Positions 42,481 to 50,813 of a stretch of DNA of 64,000 nucleotides are shown here, in pieces; position 1 is the stretch's first letter; the number at the start of each line of letters is the position of its first letter. The notes below the pieces were generated by a model that ran no database searches, had not been told where the DNA came from, and worked only from the letters and a program-made list of their open reading frames with translations. The DNA comes from CAWJKP01 sp963843465. GTDB lineage: Bacteria; Planctomycetota; Planctomycetia; Pirellulales; Thermoguttaceae. Both the position numbers and the translations under genes were made by a program. The stretch lies in the NCBI GenBank assembly GCA_963843465.1, contig CAWJKP010000002.1, forward strand, positions 1,178,001-1,242,000, read 5' to 3'.

Positions 42481-42583
42481 GTAGGGTGGGACAAGGCCGC
42501 CGTGGCGGCCGCCGGCCCACCGAGAGCCTGGCCATCGAAATTGGTGGGCCCGCGCTCGCTTCCGCGAGCTTGTCCCACCCTAC
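42481..42583. repeat. 103-bp inverted repeat (family B, copy 3)
   Basis: Ends gtagggtgggacaag and cttgtcccaccctac match the copies at 3904 and 7915, and the interior differs. Confidence 0.92.
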
Positions 42584-42619
42584 CCATCTCTCGAAATCGT
42601 ACAACACTTGCGGACCCCT

Positions 42620-43484
42620 ATGAAGTTGGCATTCAGCTCCAACGCCTACCTGCGGTTCTCGGTGGAGGAGACGATCCGGCGGATCGCCGCCCTCGGCTAC
42701 CGGGGGCTGGAGCTTCTGGCCGACGTGCCGCACGCCTGGCCGGCCGGTCTGCTGGAGGAGCGGAAGCAGTCGATCCGCGACGCGCTGGCCCGGCACGGCC
42801 TGGCGATCTCCAACATCAACGCCTTCATGATGAACGCCGTGGCCGATCCGCGGCAGCCCTACTGGCATCCCTCCTGGATCGAGCCCGACCCGGACTATCG
42901 GGCCATCCGCCGCGAGCACACCAGGCGGGCCTTGTTGTTGGCCAAGGAGCTTGGCGCCCCGGGCATTCAGACCGAGCCCGGCGGGCCGCCGCGCCGGGCA
43001 GTCGTGGGAGGAGGCGGCACAGGTCTTTTACGACGAGCTGATGCCCTGCGTCGAGCTGGCCGAAGAGCTGGGCGTGAACCTCCTGATCGAGCCCGAGCCG
43101 GGCCTGCTGATCGAGACCTTCGAGCAATACCTGGAGTTTGCCGGGCGGATCCAGTCGCCCCGGGTGGGGTTGAACTTCGACATCGGCCACGCCTTCTGCG
43201 TCGGCCAGGACCCGCAAGACTGGATCGCCCGCATGGCCCCCCACACCCGCCACTACCATATCGAGGACATCGCCGCCAGCCGCGTCCATGCCCACCTCGT
43301 GCCCGGCCGCGGCGCGATCGATCTGGCCGCGACCCTGCGGGCGATCCGCGCCAGCGGCTACGACGGCTGGCTGACCGTCGAGCTCTACCCCTACGTCGAA
43401 AATCCCGACGACGCCGGCCGTGAAGCGCTTGCGCATTTGGAAGGGCTATTGTCTCCCTCTCCCTCCGGGAGAGGGTTGGGGTGA
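42620..43484 (+). CDS. Sugar-phosphate isomerase/epimerase-like TIM barrel, frameshifted
   Basis: This xylose-isomerase-like barrel protein has about 285 residues. Frame 1 holds KLAFSSNAYLRFSVEETIRR, GYRGLELLADVPHAW and LLLAKELGAPGIQTEPGG. Frame 2 holds GQSWEEAAQVFYDELMPCVE, LIEPEPGLLIETFEQY, LNFDIGHAFCVG and HYHIEDI, with the metal-binding E, D, H and E residues. A one-base shift near 42985-43000 is needed. It lies upstream of ebo-like genes and may belong with them. The last residues LSPSPSGRGLG come from a family L repeat. Confidence 0.8.
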
Positions 43485-43492
43485 GGGGAAGC
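43447..43492. repeat. ctctccctccgggagag element (family L)
   Basis: Same sequence as at 25809-25850, including the ggttggggtgaggggaa tail. It forms the 3' end of the TIM-barrel gene. Confidence 0.85.
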
Positions 43493-43496
43493 CACC

Positions 43497-43982
43497 ATGG
43501 ACAAGCCAATCTCCGATGACCCGGCCGGCGTGGCGAGCTTGCCGCCAATACAACACAGCAGAGCCATGAGGCGCATTGCCGTAATTGTTATCGTCGTATC
43601 GCTTGTGGCGCTGGGGCTCGCGCTATGCCCGGTTTACGTTTGGCATGGCTGCGTCACGGTGAACGTGAACCTCAAGTCACGGTCATCCTCGCCGATCCAC
43701 CAAGTCGCTTACGCGGTTGCCCGTCGGCGCGAGCAGGCCGATTGGATATCCAAGAATGAGCGCGAGTGCCCATTCGAGGCGGTCAAGGACTTCGATGGTA
43801 CGAAGTTCGTAATCGACTTGTCATGCGGGGGACGAAGGTGGCTTGGGATTGACTATGGCTACGTCGAGCCGAAAGGGTTCGTAGTGCTGCTTGTTGGCTA
43901 CGGCAAAGAAAAGCGATGGACGACTGTCACGGAAATCCCGAAAGGGCCAGGACCACGCAGTGTGACCGTTGAGATTCCCTAG
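43497..43982 (+). CDS. Hypothetical single-pass membrane protein
   Basis: No family is recognised. The 161-residue protein has one hydrophobic helix (IAVIVIVVSLVALGLALC) near residue 30 and a soluble end of about 110 residues that looks beta-rich. Base composition is less GC-rich than its neighbours, and the gene sits exactly between two family L repeats (43447-43492 and 44018-44056), so it may be an insertion into the ebo-like region. The start is the first ATG after the repeat, with GAGGGGAAG upstream. Confidence 0.5.
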   Translation: MDKPISDDPAGVASLPPIQHSRAMRRIAVIVIVVSLVALGLALCPVYVWHGCVTVNVNLKSRSSSPIHQVAYAVARRREQADWISKNERECPFEAVKDFDGTKFVIDLSCGGRRWLGIDYGYVEPKGFVVLLVGYGKEKRWTTVTEIPKGPGPRSVTVEIP

Positions 43983-44017
43983 CAATGCCCAAAGGTTCAT
44001 TCGCCCTCACCAATTCC

Positions 44018-44056
44018 CCCTCACCCTAACCCTCTCCCGAAGGGAGAGGGGACAAG
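44018..44056. repeat. ccctctcccgaagggagaggg element (family L, inverse)
   Basis: Inverse orientation of the 43447-43492 copy (ccctcaccctaaccctctccc). It lies just before the UbiA-like gene. Confidence 0.82.
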
Positions 44057-44060
44057 CCCA

Positions 44061-45058
44061 ATGACAACCGAACCCGAAATCGTACCCCCCTCCCCTGCCG
44101 AAGTCCTGCGGGCCTACCTGCAACTGCTGCGACTGCCCAACATCTTCATGGCCCTGGCCGACATCGTGATGGGCTTCCTGCTGACGCACCGGCTGGCCGA
44201 TCTGGGTGCGGGCCTGGGGTTCTCGGCCCTGCTGGCGGAACTGGGACGCCGGCACGGACTCCTCCTCGGCCTGCTGATGGCCTCGTCGGCCGCCCTCTAC
44301 GCGGCAGGCGTGGTCCTCAATGACGTCTTCGACTACGACGACGACCTCCGCCAACGGCCCCAGCGCCCCTGCCCTCCGGACGCGTCCCTCTCCGCCGCGC
44401 CCGATTCCTCGGCTGGCAGTGCCTGATGACGGGCGTGATGTTCGGCTGGCTGGCGACGGTCATCACCCACAACTATCGCTGCGGCCTGGTGGCCACGCTC
44501 CTGGCCGCCTGCATCGTGCTTTACGACGGCGCGCTGCGGCGGACTCGGCTCGGTCCCGTGGCCATGGGCAGTTGCCGGATGCTCAACGTCCTTTTGGGAA
44601 TGAGCGCCCTGGCCGGGCCTTGGCAGCCGCACCACTGGCTGGTGGCCGGGGCGGTCGGCCTGTACATCGTGGGCCTCACCTGGTTCTCGCGGCAGGAGGC
44701 GGAGGCCAGCCGCCGCGGTCCGCTGGTGCTGGCCACCGCGATGATGCTGGCCGGCGTGGTCCTCTTGGGCCTCTTGCCGCTGACGACCGACAAGGTAATC
44801 CCCGTGCTCCTCCTCGAGCCGTCGCGGTGGGTGATCTTGATGCTGATGCTGGGTGCGATCATCTTCGTCCGCTGCCTCTGGGCGATCGGCGAGCCCACGT
44901 CCGGCCGCGTGCAGATGGCCGTCAAGCAAGGGCTCTTGTCGCTGGTGATCCTCGACGGGGCCGCCGCCTTCGCCGTCGAGGGCCCGCTGGCAGCGCTGCT
45001 GGTGCTGGTCTTCCTGCTCCCCGCGACCTTGTTGGGAACCTGGATCTCTTCCACATAA
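44061..45058 (+). CDS. EboC-like UbiA-family prenyltransferase, frameshifted
   Basis: This membrane protein of about 332 residues has nine helices. The first frame carries RLPNIFMALADIVMGFLL and the prenyl-diphosphate site VVLNDVFDYDDDLRQRPQR. Adding one C to the run at 44366-44369 restores PLPSGRVPLRRARFLGWQCL and the second frame with MGSCRMLNVLLGM. UbiA-type proteins of this short kind are found in ebo operons (eboC), beside a TIM-barrel protein (eboE) and a phosphodiesterase (eboF), as here. Ebo products help move precursors such as scytonemin monomers to the periplasm in cyanobacteria. eboA, eboB and eboD are not visible nearby. Confidence 0.75.
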
Positions 45059-45103
45059 CGTCCTCGAAGATAATCATTGAGCGAATTTCCGTAACAAAAT
45101 CCC

Positions 45104-45188
45104 TGTAGGGAACGCCCTCCGTGGCGTTCCGAGCGCGACCATGCGCGGCGAGCGGTGTCGCGGAACGCCACGGAGGGCGTTCCCTACA
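45104..45188. repeat. Inverted repeat (family N)
   Basis: Arms tgtagggaacgccctccgtg and cacggagggcgttccctaca pair exactly, with further pairing of gcgttccg and cggaacgc. It lies between the UbiA-like and TIM-barrel genes. Confidence 0.95.
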
Positions 45189-45228
45189 GACGAGAACTGT
45201 TCTTGCTCTTACTGCGTGCGCGCATCGC

Positions 45229-46068
45229 ATGTTCATAGGCTACAACACCAACGGCCTGGCGCACCATGACTTGCTGGACGCCGTCGAGCTTCTGGCGCAG
45301 ATCGGCTATCGCAGCGTGGCGGTGACCATCGACCACGGCGCGCTGTCGCCCCGCGATCCGGCCTGGCCGCGGCAGCTTACCGCCCTGCGGCGCCGCCTGG
45401 GCGAGCTGGGAATGCGCTCGGTGATCGAGACCGGGGCCCGCTTCCTCTTGGACCCGGCGACCAAGCACGAGCCGACGCTGGTCACCGCCGACCCCGCGGC
45501 CCGGGCGCGCCGCTTGGAGTTCTACCGCCATGCCATTGGCTGCGCGGCCGAGTTGGAGAGCGACTGCGTTTCCCTCTGGTCGGGCATCCTTCGCGACGCG
45601 GCGCCGCAGGAAGCGGCCATGTCCCGCTTGGTCGACGGGCTGGAGGAGGCCCTGGAATACGGGGCGCAGCACAAGGTGGCGATCGGGCTGGAGCCCGAGC
45701 CCGGCATGTTCATCGATAGCATGGCCCGCTTCGAGGAGCTTCTCGCTCGGCTCCGCAGCCCAGGCCTGAAGCTCACGCTCGACGTGGGCCACCTGCACTG
45801 CCAGGGCGAGACGCCCATCGCCCCGCAGATCACTCGCTGGGCCGGCCGGCTGGTAAACGTTCACCTGGAGGACATGCGAGCGGGCATTCACGAGCATCTG
45901 ATGTTCGGCGAGGGCCAGATCGACTTCCCGCCCGTGCTCGAGGCCCTGGTCCGCTCGGGCTACCAGGGCGGACTGCACGTCGAGCTCAGCCGCCACAGCC
46001 ACGACGCCGCTGGTGCCGCAAGGCAGGCGTATGCCTTCCTGGCTCCGCTGCTGCGAGCATGCCCGTAG
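45229..46068 (+). CDS. EboE-like TIM-barrel protein
   Basis: This 279-residue xylose-isomerase-like barrel begins MFIGYNTNGLAHHDLLDAVE. It has IGYRSVAVTIDHGAL, GLEPEPGMFIDSMARFEELL, LTLDVGHLHCQGET and NVHLEDMRAGIHEHLMFGEG, whose acidic and histidine residues form the usual metal site. Position between a UbiA-like and a phosphodiesterase gene matches eboE. The start at 45229 is the first codon of the barrel; a longer reading begins in the family N palindrome. No clear ribosome site is seen. Confidence 0.75.
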   Translation: MFIGYNTNGLAHHDLLDAVELLAQIGYRSVAVTIDHGALSPRDPAWPRQLTALRRRLGELGMRSVIETGARFLLDPATKHEPTLVTADPAARARRLEFYRHAIGCAAELESDCVSLWSGILRDAAPQEAAMSRLVDGLEEALEYGAQHKVAIGLEPEPGMFIDSMARFEELLARLRSPGLKLTLDVGHLHCQGETPIAPQITRWAGRLVNVHLEDMRAGIHEHLMFGEGQIDFPPVLEALVRSGYQGGLHVELSRHSHDAAGAARQAYAFLAPLLRACP

Positions 46069-46108
46069 GTTATCCTTCATCCCTCATCCTTCATCCTTCC
46101 GAACCACC

Positions 46109-47457
46109 ATGTCCGAATATGTCGCGCTGTTGTCGATCCCCGGGCTGCGGGAAAAGGACGTGGCCGTGATGCACAACCTGCGGGAGTTGACGGCCGGCGG
46201 GGAGATCGCCGAGCTGACGCCCAGCTTCCCTTGCGTGACCTGCCCGGTGCAGGCCGCGATGACCACCGGCAAGCTGCCGCGGGAGCACGGGGTGGTGGCC
46301 AACGGCTTCTACTGGCGCCAGCGACAGGAGGTCGAGATGTGGACCTCGCCCAACGGCTGCTTCGAGAAGCCGCAGCTTTGGGACTTGCTCTACCATCACG
46401 AGGAGGGCCGGACTTCGGCCGTCTGGTTCGCGCTGCACAGCCGCCAGTGCGAGGCCGACTTCGCCTGCACGCCGGCGCCGATCCACCACGCGGACGGCTC
46501 GGAGTCGGCCTGGTGCTGGACGCGTCCGCGGGAGCTCTATGACAAGCTGCGGGGCGAGCTGGGCCATTTTCCCCTGCACCATTTCTGGGGCCCGCTGGCC
46601 AATCTGAAATCGACGGCCTGGATCGTCGACTCGGCGGTCCGCCTGGCCCGCTGGGAGCGGCCCAATTTCTTCTATATTTACCTGCCGCACCTGGATTACG
46701 CCGCCCAGCGGACCGGCCCCGACAGTGCGGCGGCCCAGGCGGCGGTGGCCGATCTGGACCGGCTGATCGGCACGCTGGGCCCGGCGTTCCGCGAGGCCTA
46801 CGACGCCGAGCCGCTCTGGCTGGCGGCCGGGGAGTATGCGATCGTGCCGGTGAGCCACGTGGTCTATCCCAACCGCGTGTTGCGCGAGGCGGGACTGCTC
46901 GCGGTCCGCGAAGGGGCCGACGGCGAGTATCTCGACCCGGCCGCCAGCCGCGCCTGGGCCCTGGCCGATCACCAGTTCTCGCATGTTTTCGTCGCCGGCG
47001 GCGACCGCATCGCCGGCGGCGACCGTGAGGTGATTGCCCGGGTGGTGGACCTCTTCCACCACCGGCCGGGCATCGCCGAAGTGCTGGTGGGCGACGAGCG
47101 GAAGCGTTATGGGCTGGACCATCCCCGCAGCGGCGAGGTTGTGCTGATCTCCGCGCCGAGAGTTGGCAGGCCTATTATTACTGGCTGCGAGACGACCGTG
47201 CGCCGGCCTGGGCTCGGACGGTGGACATCCATCGCAAGCCGGGCTACGACCCGGTGGAGCTCTGCTTCGATCCAGCCTCAAAAAGCATCCCGCTGCGTGC
47301 CGAGCTGGTCGCCGGCTCCCACGGGGCGCCCGCGGTGGACCCCAGTCAGAAGACCGTTTTGTTGGCCTCGCAGCCCGGACTGTTCCCGCCGGGGTCTTTG
47401 ACCGATACGATGGTCTATGACATTGTCCTGCGGCAGTTCGGCATCACGATGCGATGA
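46109..47457 (+). CDS. EboF-like nucleotide pyrophosphatase/phosphodiesterase, frameshifted
   Basis: This alkaline-phosphatase-superfamily enzyme has about 450 residues. Visible are LTPSFPCVTCPVQAAMTTGK with a threonine/cysteine region at the nucleophile position, REHGVVANGFYWR, FFYIYLPHLDYAAQRTGPDS and LADHQFSHVFV. The frame breaks after LISAP. Adding one C at 47156-47157 restores ESWQAYYYWL and RTVDIHRKPGYDPVELC, a typical phosphodiesterase end. It follows the EboE-like gene and would be eboF, a predicted periplasm-linked hydrolase. The start ATG follows a simple ccctcatccttcatcc repeat, with no clear ribosome site. Confidence 0.78.
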
Positions 47458-47528
47458 GTCGCCGTACAAGAAAATGCCGGCGGCACATGCACGGGTTCCG
47501 TGCCGACGCCGAGGATGTCCTAGTGGAC

Positions 47529-47557
47529 TTGACTTTTTTGTCATAGACGGCTAGAGT
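47529..47557 (+). promoter_or_regulatory. Possible promoter of toxin-antitoxin operon
   Basis: TTGACT at 47529-47534 and TAGAGT at 47552-47557 are 17 bases apart, just before the toxin ATG at 47564. No ribosome site lies between, so the toxin may be translated from a leaderless mRNA. Confidence 0.4.
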
Positions 47558-47563
47558 TGGGCG

Positions 47564-47809
47564 ATGGTCCGACTAACTGCCACGGCCCGAGAGCAGCTTG
47601 AGCAACTTCCAAAGTCCGTTCGAGCGAGGATGTATAACCTGTTGGAACGGCTGGAGAAATGGCCAAACGTGAGCGGGGCCAAGCCGTTGCGAGGAAACCT
47701 TGTCGGTCGATATCGCTTGCGAAGCGGGGATTACCGATTGCAGTTTCAGGTAGTCAACAACGTCGTCATCGTCGAACAAATTGGACATAGAGATGGATTC
47801 TATGAGTAG
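47564..47809 (+). CDS. RelE-family toxin
   Basis: This 81-residue protein begins MVRLTATAREQLEQLPKSVR and has LVGRYRLRSGDYRLQFQVV and IVEQIGHRDGFYE, the RelE/HigB-type core and C-terminal tyrosine region. It is predicted to be an mRNA-cutting toxin. It is the first gene of a three-gene operon and overlaps the antitoxin by eight bases. Toxin-first order with an XRE-type antitoxin is typical of HigBA-like systems. Confidence 0.85.
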   Translation: MVRLTATAREQLEQLPKSVRARMYNLLERLEKWPNVSGAKPLRGNLVGRYRLRSGDYRLQFQVVNNVVIVEQIGHRDGFYE

Positions 47810-48131
47810 AATAACCATTGACATCATGGGTACGCGCTTTGTCTTGATCCCCGAGGCCGAGCTTGCGGCCATCGAAGGGCCGGATTTCCCGCCCATCGAC
47901 AAGGACGGCACTTGTGAAGCGTTGCCGTTCCTGCGTGCTTCGATTGCCAGGGACATCATCAGGGAGCGACGGGAACTGGGGATGACTCAGGCGCAATTGG
48001 CCAAACTGGCAGGGATTCGCCAAGAGACGCTTTCTCGTTTGGAATCCGGCAAGCACAAGCCCAACGTGCGGACTGTCGAACGGATCGAGGCTGCTCTGAA
48101 ACGGAAGCGGCGTTACCGCCGGGAGGAGTAA
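47802..48131 (+). CDS. XRE-family antitoxin
   Basis: This 109-residue protein has a helix-turn-helix of the Xre/HipB kind in its C-terminal half (ELGMTQAQLAKLAGIRQETLS, then RLESGKHKPNVRTVERIE). It has an N-terminal strand-rich part (ITIDIMGTRFVLIPEAEL) likely to bind the toxin. It should neutralise the upstream RelE-type toxin and repress the operon. The start at MSRITIDIMG is chosen because it overlaps the toxin stop; an upstream TTG is less likely. Confidence 0.85.
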   Translation: MSRITIDIMGTRFVLIPEAELAAIEGPDFPPIDKDGTCEALPFLRASIARDIIRERRELGMTQAQLAKLAGIRQETLSRLESGKHKPNVRTVERIEAALKRKRRYRREE

Positions 48132-48133
48132 TT

Positions 48134-48457
48134 GTGACCCGCAAGCAGCCCGCCAAGCGCTATCAGGAGATGAACGCCCGCCAGTTGGCCAAGGCCACCG
48201 CGGTGTTCGACAAGGAACTGGTGATCGACCGTTCCCGCGAGCTGACCGACGAGGAGAAGAACCAATGGCGGCGGGCGCGGCAGAAGGTCGGCCGGCCGAA
48301 GGTGGGCAAGGGGGCCCGGATCGTATCCGTTTCCATCGAGAAAGGCTTGCTTTCCCGCGCCGACCGGCTGGCCCGCAAGCTCCAGTTGCCGCGGACGCAA
48401 TTGATCGCCCTCGGGCTGGAAGCACTGCTGGAGAATCCTTCGTTGATTCAGCAGTGA
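48134..48457 (+). CDS. Ribbon-helix-helix-like protein
   Basis: This 107-residue protein ends with ARIVSVSIEKGLLSRADRLARKLQLPRTQLIALGLEALL, a strand plus two helices typical of ribbon-helix-helix DNA-binding proteins. The first 50 residues are charged (MTRKQPAKRYQEMNARQL). It starts from a GTG three bases after the XRE antitoxin stop, with GGGAGGAG overlapping that end, so it belongs to the operon. It may be an extra repressor or the leftover antitoxin of another pair. Confidence 0.65.
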   Translation: MTRKQPAKRYQEMNARQLAKATAVFDKELVIDRSRELTDEEKNQWRRARQKVGRPKVGKGARIVSVSIEKGLLSRADRLARKLQLPRTQLIALGLEALLENPSLIQQ

Positions 48458-48487
48458 AGGGACTCCGCAGTCAGGGGAGGTACGACG

Positions 48488-48709
48488 ATGGATGACAAAG
48501 TTCCGCCTACCGTGTCCGATCCGGTAGTCGAGGCGTACATGGTGGATATCGACCGCACGTTGCTCCAGGCGAACCTGAAGCTCTCCGTCGAGGATCGCAT
48601 CCGCCAGCTTCAACAGTTTCAGAAGTTCGTCGTGGAACTCCAACGCGCCGGCCGGGAAGCCCAAACATGGAAGCGCCCCGACTGCCCGAAGGTGACATTC
48701 CATGTCTGA
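48488..48709 (+). CDS. Small nucleotidyltransferase-associated protein, copy 1
   Basis: This 73-residue helical protein has the core SDPVVEAYMVDIDRTLLQAN followed by EDRIRQLQQFQKFVVELQRAGREA. The next gene is a clear paralogue, with DPVVEAYKRDVDRTLLREAL, and a nucleotidyltransferase follows. The three overlap (eight and four bases). By analogy with AbiE/MNT-type modules, the small protein may be the antitoxin partner. The start has GGGGAGG upstream. Confidence 0.65.
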   Translation: MDDKVPPTVSDPVVEAYMVDIDRTLLQANLKLSVEDRIRQLQQFQKFVVELQRAGREAQTWKRPDCPKVTFHV

Positions 48710-48890
48710 GTCGTCGTCGAAGCTATGGGTTGACCCGGTTGTCGAGGCGTACAAGCGTGACGTGGATCGAACGTTGCTCCGTGAGGCGCTGAAGCTCACA
48801 CCGGAGGAACGCCTGGTCGAACTTCAACGGCTTGTCGAGTTTGCCGAGGAGATGCGGAGGGCGGGCAGGGAGGCCAAGAGACGGCCATGA
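48702..48890 (+). CDS. Small nucleotidyltransferase-associated protein, copy 2
   Basis: This 62-residue protein is a paralogue of the preceding gene product: DPVVEAYKRDVDRTLLREAL, then EERLVELQRLVEFAEEMRRAGREA. It overlaps copy 1 by eight bases and the nucleotidyltransferase by four (ATGA). That makes it the direct translational partner of the enzyme, while copy 1 may be a recent duplicate. Confidence 0.65.
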   Translation: MSESSSKLWVDPVVEAYKRDVDRTLLREALKLTPEERLVELQRLVEFAEEMRRAGREAKRRP

Positions 48891-49369
48891 CGGATTTTGC
48901 GGGGTTGTTGCGAGTTCTCCATGAGAACGAGGTGGAGTTCATTCTCATCGGAGGCGTTGCCGCCGCAGTCCACGGCGCCATTCGCACAACGCGTGACCTC
49001 GATGTCGTTTACGCCCGGACTCCCGAAAACTATGCGCGGTTGGCCCGAGCACTCGCGCCTTTGAATGCGTATCTGCGTGGTGCTCCCCCGGGGCTGCCGT
49101 TCCATTGGGATGCCGAGACCATCGCCCACGGTTTGAACTTCACCCTCGACACTTCCCTCGGCGAAATCGACGTGTTGGGGGAGATCGTCGGAGGTGGCTC
49201 CTATGACGAGCTCAAGCCGCACTGTATGAAGGTGTCGGCCTTTAATACGGATTGCCTTTGCCTGGATCTGGACACCTTGATTTGGGTCAAGCGCGCGGCA
49301 GGCAGGCCGAAGGATTTCGAGGCCATCGCCGAGCTGGATGCCTTGCGGGAGGAGCAGAGCAATCAGTGA
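48887..49369 (+). CDS. Nucleotidyltransferase of AbiEii/DUF6036 type
   Basis: This 160-residue protein has the minimal nucleotidyltransferase motif FILIGGVAAAVHGAIRTTRD followed by LDVVY, giving the GG ... D-x-D metal site, and a later acidic strand LGEIDVLGEI. Enzymes of this group add nucleotides to tRNA or proteins and act as toxins in AbiE-type abortive infection systems. It overlaps the small partner upstream by four bases. A related pair in the other orientation is at 54636-55461. Confidence 0.75.
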   Translation: MTDFAGLLRVLHENEVEFILIGGVAAAVHGAIRTTRDLDVVYARTPENYARLARALAPLNAYLRGAPPGLPFHWDAETIAHGLNFTLDTSLGEIDVLGEIVGGGSYDELKPHCMKVSAFNTDCLCLDLDTLIWVKRAAGRPKDFEAIAELDALREEQSNQ

Positions 49370-49439
49370 TGTCGCCGTTACAGCTCCTCGGCACTTTGTT
49401 TCTCCACGTTTCCAAACCGTTCAACAGAAACGCGAATCC

Positions 49440-50747
49440 ATGAACCACCTGACAGCCGCGATGCTAATGCTGGGCTTGTCGCTCCCTCCCATTCTCGGCT
49501 GTGGGGCAGGGCCGAACGCTGACCAATCAAGGGCGATTGTCGAAATCGAGAAGATGGGTGCTAAGGTCACCGTTAACGAACAGAATGGGCAAGCGAACAT
49601 AGTAGATTTGAGGAGAAGCAAGGTGACCGACGCTGGATTGGTACACCTTGAACGCTTGGCCCAACTCAATTCGCTGGATCTTGGGTTTACCAAGGTCAGC
49701 GATGCTGGGCTGGTTCACCTAAAAGGCTTGACCAATCTCCAAACTCTCGACCTGTGCGGAACTAAGGTCACCGACGCTGGATTGGTCAACCTCAAGGGGC
49801 TAAACCACCTCCACACGTTGATGCTTATGGCGACCAAGGTGGCCGACGCCGGGTTGGAACATCTCAAGGGGTTGAGCGAGCTACAAATGCTGAGCCTCGA
49901 TGGCACGCAGGTCACCGACGCTGGGCTGGAAAATCTCAAGGGGTTGAGCCAACTCCACACTTTGATCCTTGGCAGCCGTATCACCGATGCTGGCTTGGTC
50001 CACCTCAAAGGGTTGACAAAACTCAAAGTGCTATACCTGGGGACAACCCAGATCACCGACGCTGGACTGGCACACCTTGAAGGGTTGACCCGACTCAAAT
50101 CGCTGTCCCTGGGCGCGAACCAGGTCACCGACGCTGGGCTCGCTCACCTCAAAGGGTTAACCAATCTCCAAGATCTCGTCCTCTGGGACAGCAAGGTGAC
50201 CGGCTCTGGACTGGCATACCTTGAAGGGTTGACCCAACTCAAATCGCTGATGCTGAAGGCGACCAGGGTGACCGACGCTGGACTGATTCACCTCAAAAGG
50301 TTGACTCAACTCCACACGCTGATGCTGGGAACGCCTCAGGTGACGGACGCTGGACTGGAATATCTCAAGGACTTGACCCAACTCAAATTGCTGCACCTTG
50401 AAGGAACCCAGGTCACCGATGCGGGATTGGTCCACCTAAAAGCGTTGACCAGACTCACAATGCTGGGCCTTTGCAAAGCTGCTGTGACCGACGCTGGACT
50501 GGAACACGTCAAAGGGTTAACCAATCTCCAATATCTGGACCTCCAGGGAACCAAGGTGACGGACGTTGGACTGGAACATCTCAAAGGGTTGCTCCAACTC
50601 AGAGTGTTGGAACTGCGGGGAAGTAAGGTCACTGACGCTGGGGTGCAAGGTTTTCAGAAGGCATTACCGGACTGCAAGATCATTCTTCACAAACCTTCCC
50701 GCCCTGAAACGATCCGGGTAGATGGTGGTGCCGTGACCGTGAAATGA
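49440..50747 (+). CDS. Leucine-rich-repeat lipoprotein
   Basis: This 435-residue protein has a signal peptide with lipobox (LMLGLSLPPILGC). It then has about 15 leucine-rich repeats of 24 residues with the consensus KVTDAGLVHLKGLTQLxxL, close to the LRR type common in planctomycetes. The repeats are so alike at DNA level (accgacgctgg recurs every 72 bases) that recent expansion is likely. It is probably anchored to a membrane and used for binding proteins or surfaces. The last 20 residues (PSRPETIRVDGG) leave the repeat. Start set at MNHLTAAML because earlier codons are not signal-like. Confidence 0.88.
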   Translation: MNHLTAAMLMLGLSLPPILGCGAGPNADQSRAIVEIEKMGAKVTVNEQNGQANIVDLRRSKVTDAGLVHLERLAQLNSLDLGFTKVSDAGLVHLKGLTNLQTLDLCGTKVTDAGLVNLKGLNHLHTLMLMATKVADAGLEHLKGLSELQMLSLDGTQVTDAGLENLKGLSQLHTLILGSRITDAGLVHLKGLTKLKVLYLGTTQITDAGLAHLEGLTRLKSLSLGANQVTDAGLAHLKGLTNLQDLVLWDSKVTGSGLAYLEGLTQLKSLMLKATRVTDAGLIHLKRLTQLHTLMLGTPQVTDAGLEYLKDLTQLKLLHLEGTQVTDAGLVHLKALTRLTMLGLCKAAVTDAGLEHVKGLTNLQYLDLQGTKVTDVGLEHLKGLLQLRVLELRGSKVTDAGVQGFQKALPDCKIILHKPSRPETIRVDGGAVTVK

Positions 50748-50813
50748 TGTTTTTGGCAGGACCAATCGCCGTGACTCGGTAATCCAGTTCCACCAGGACG
50801 CAGGAGCCCTTCC

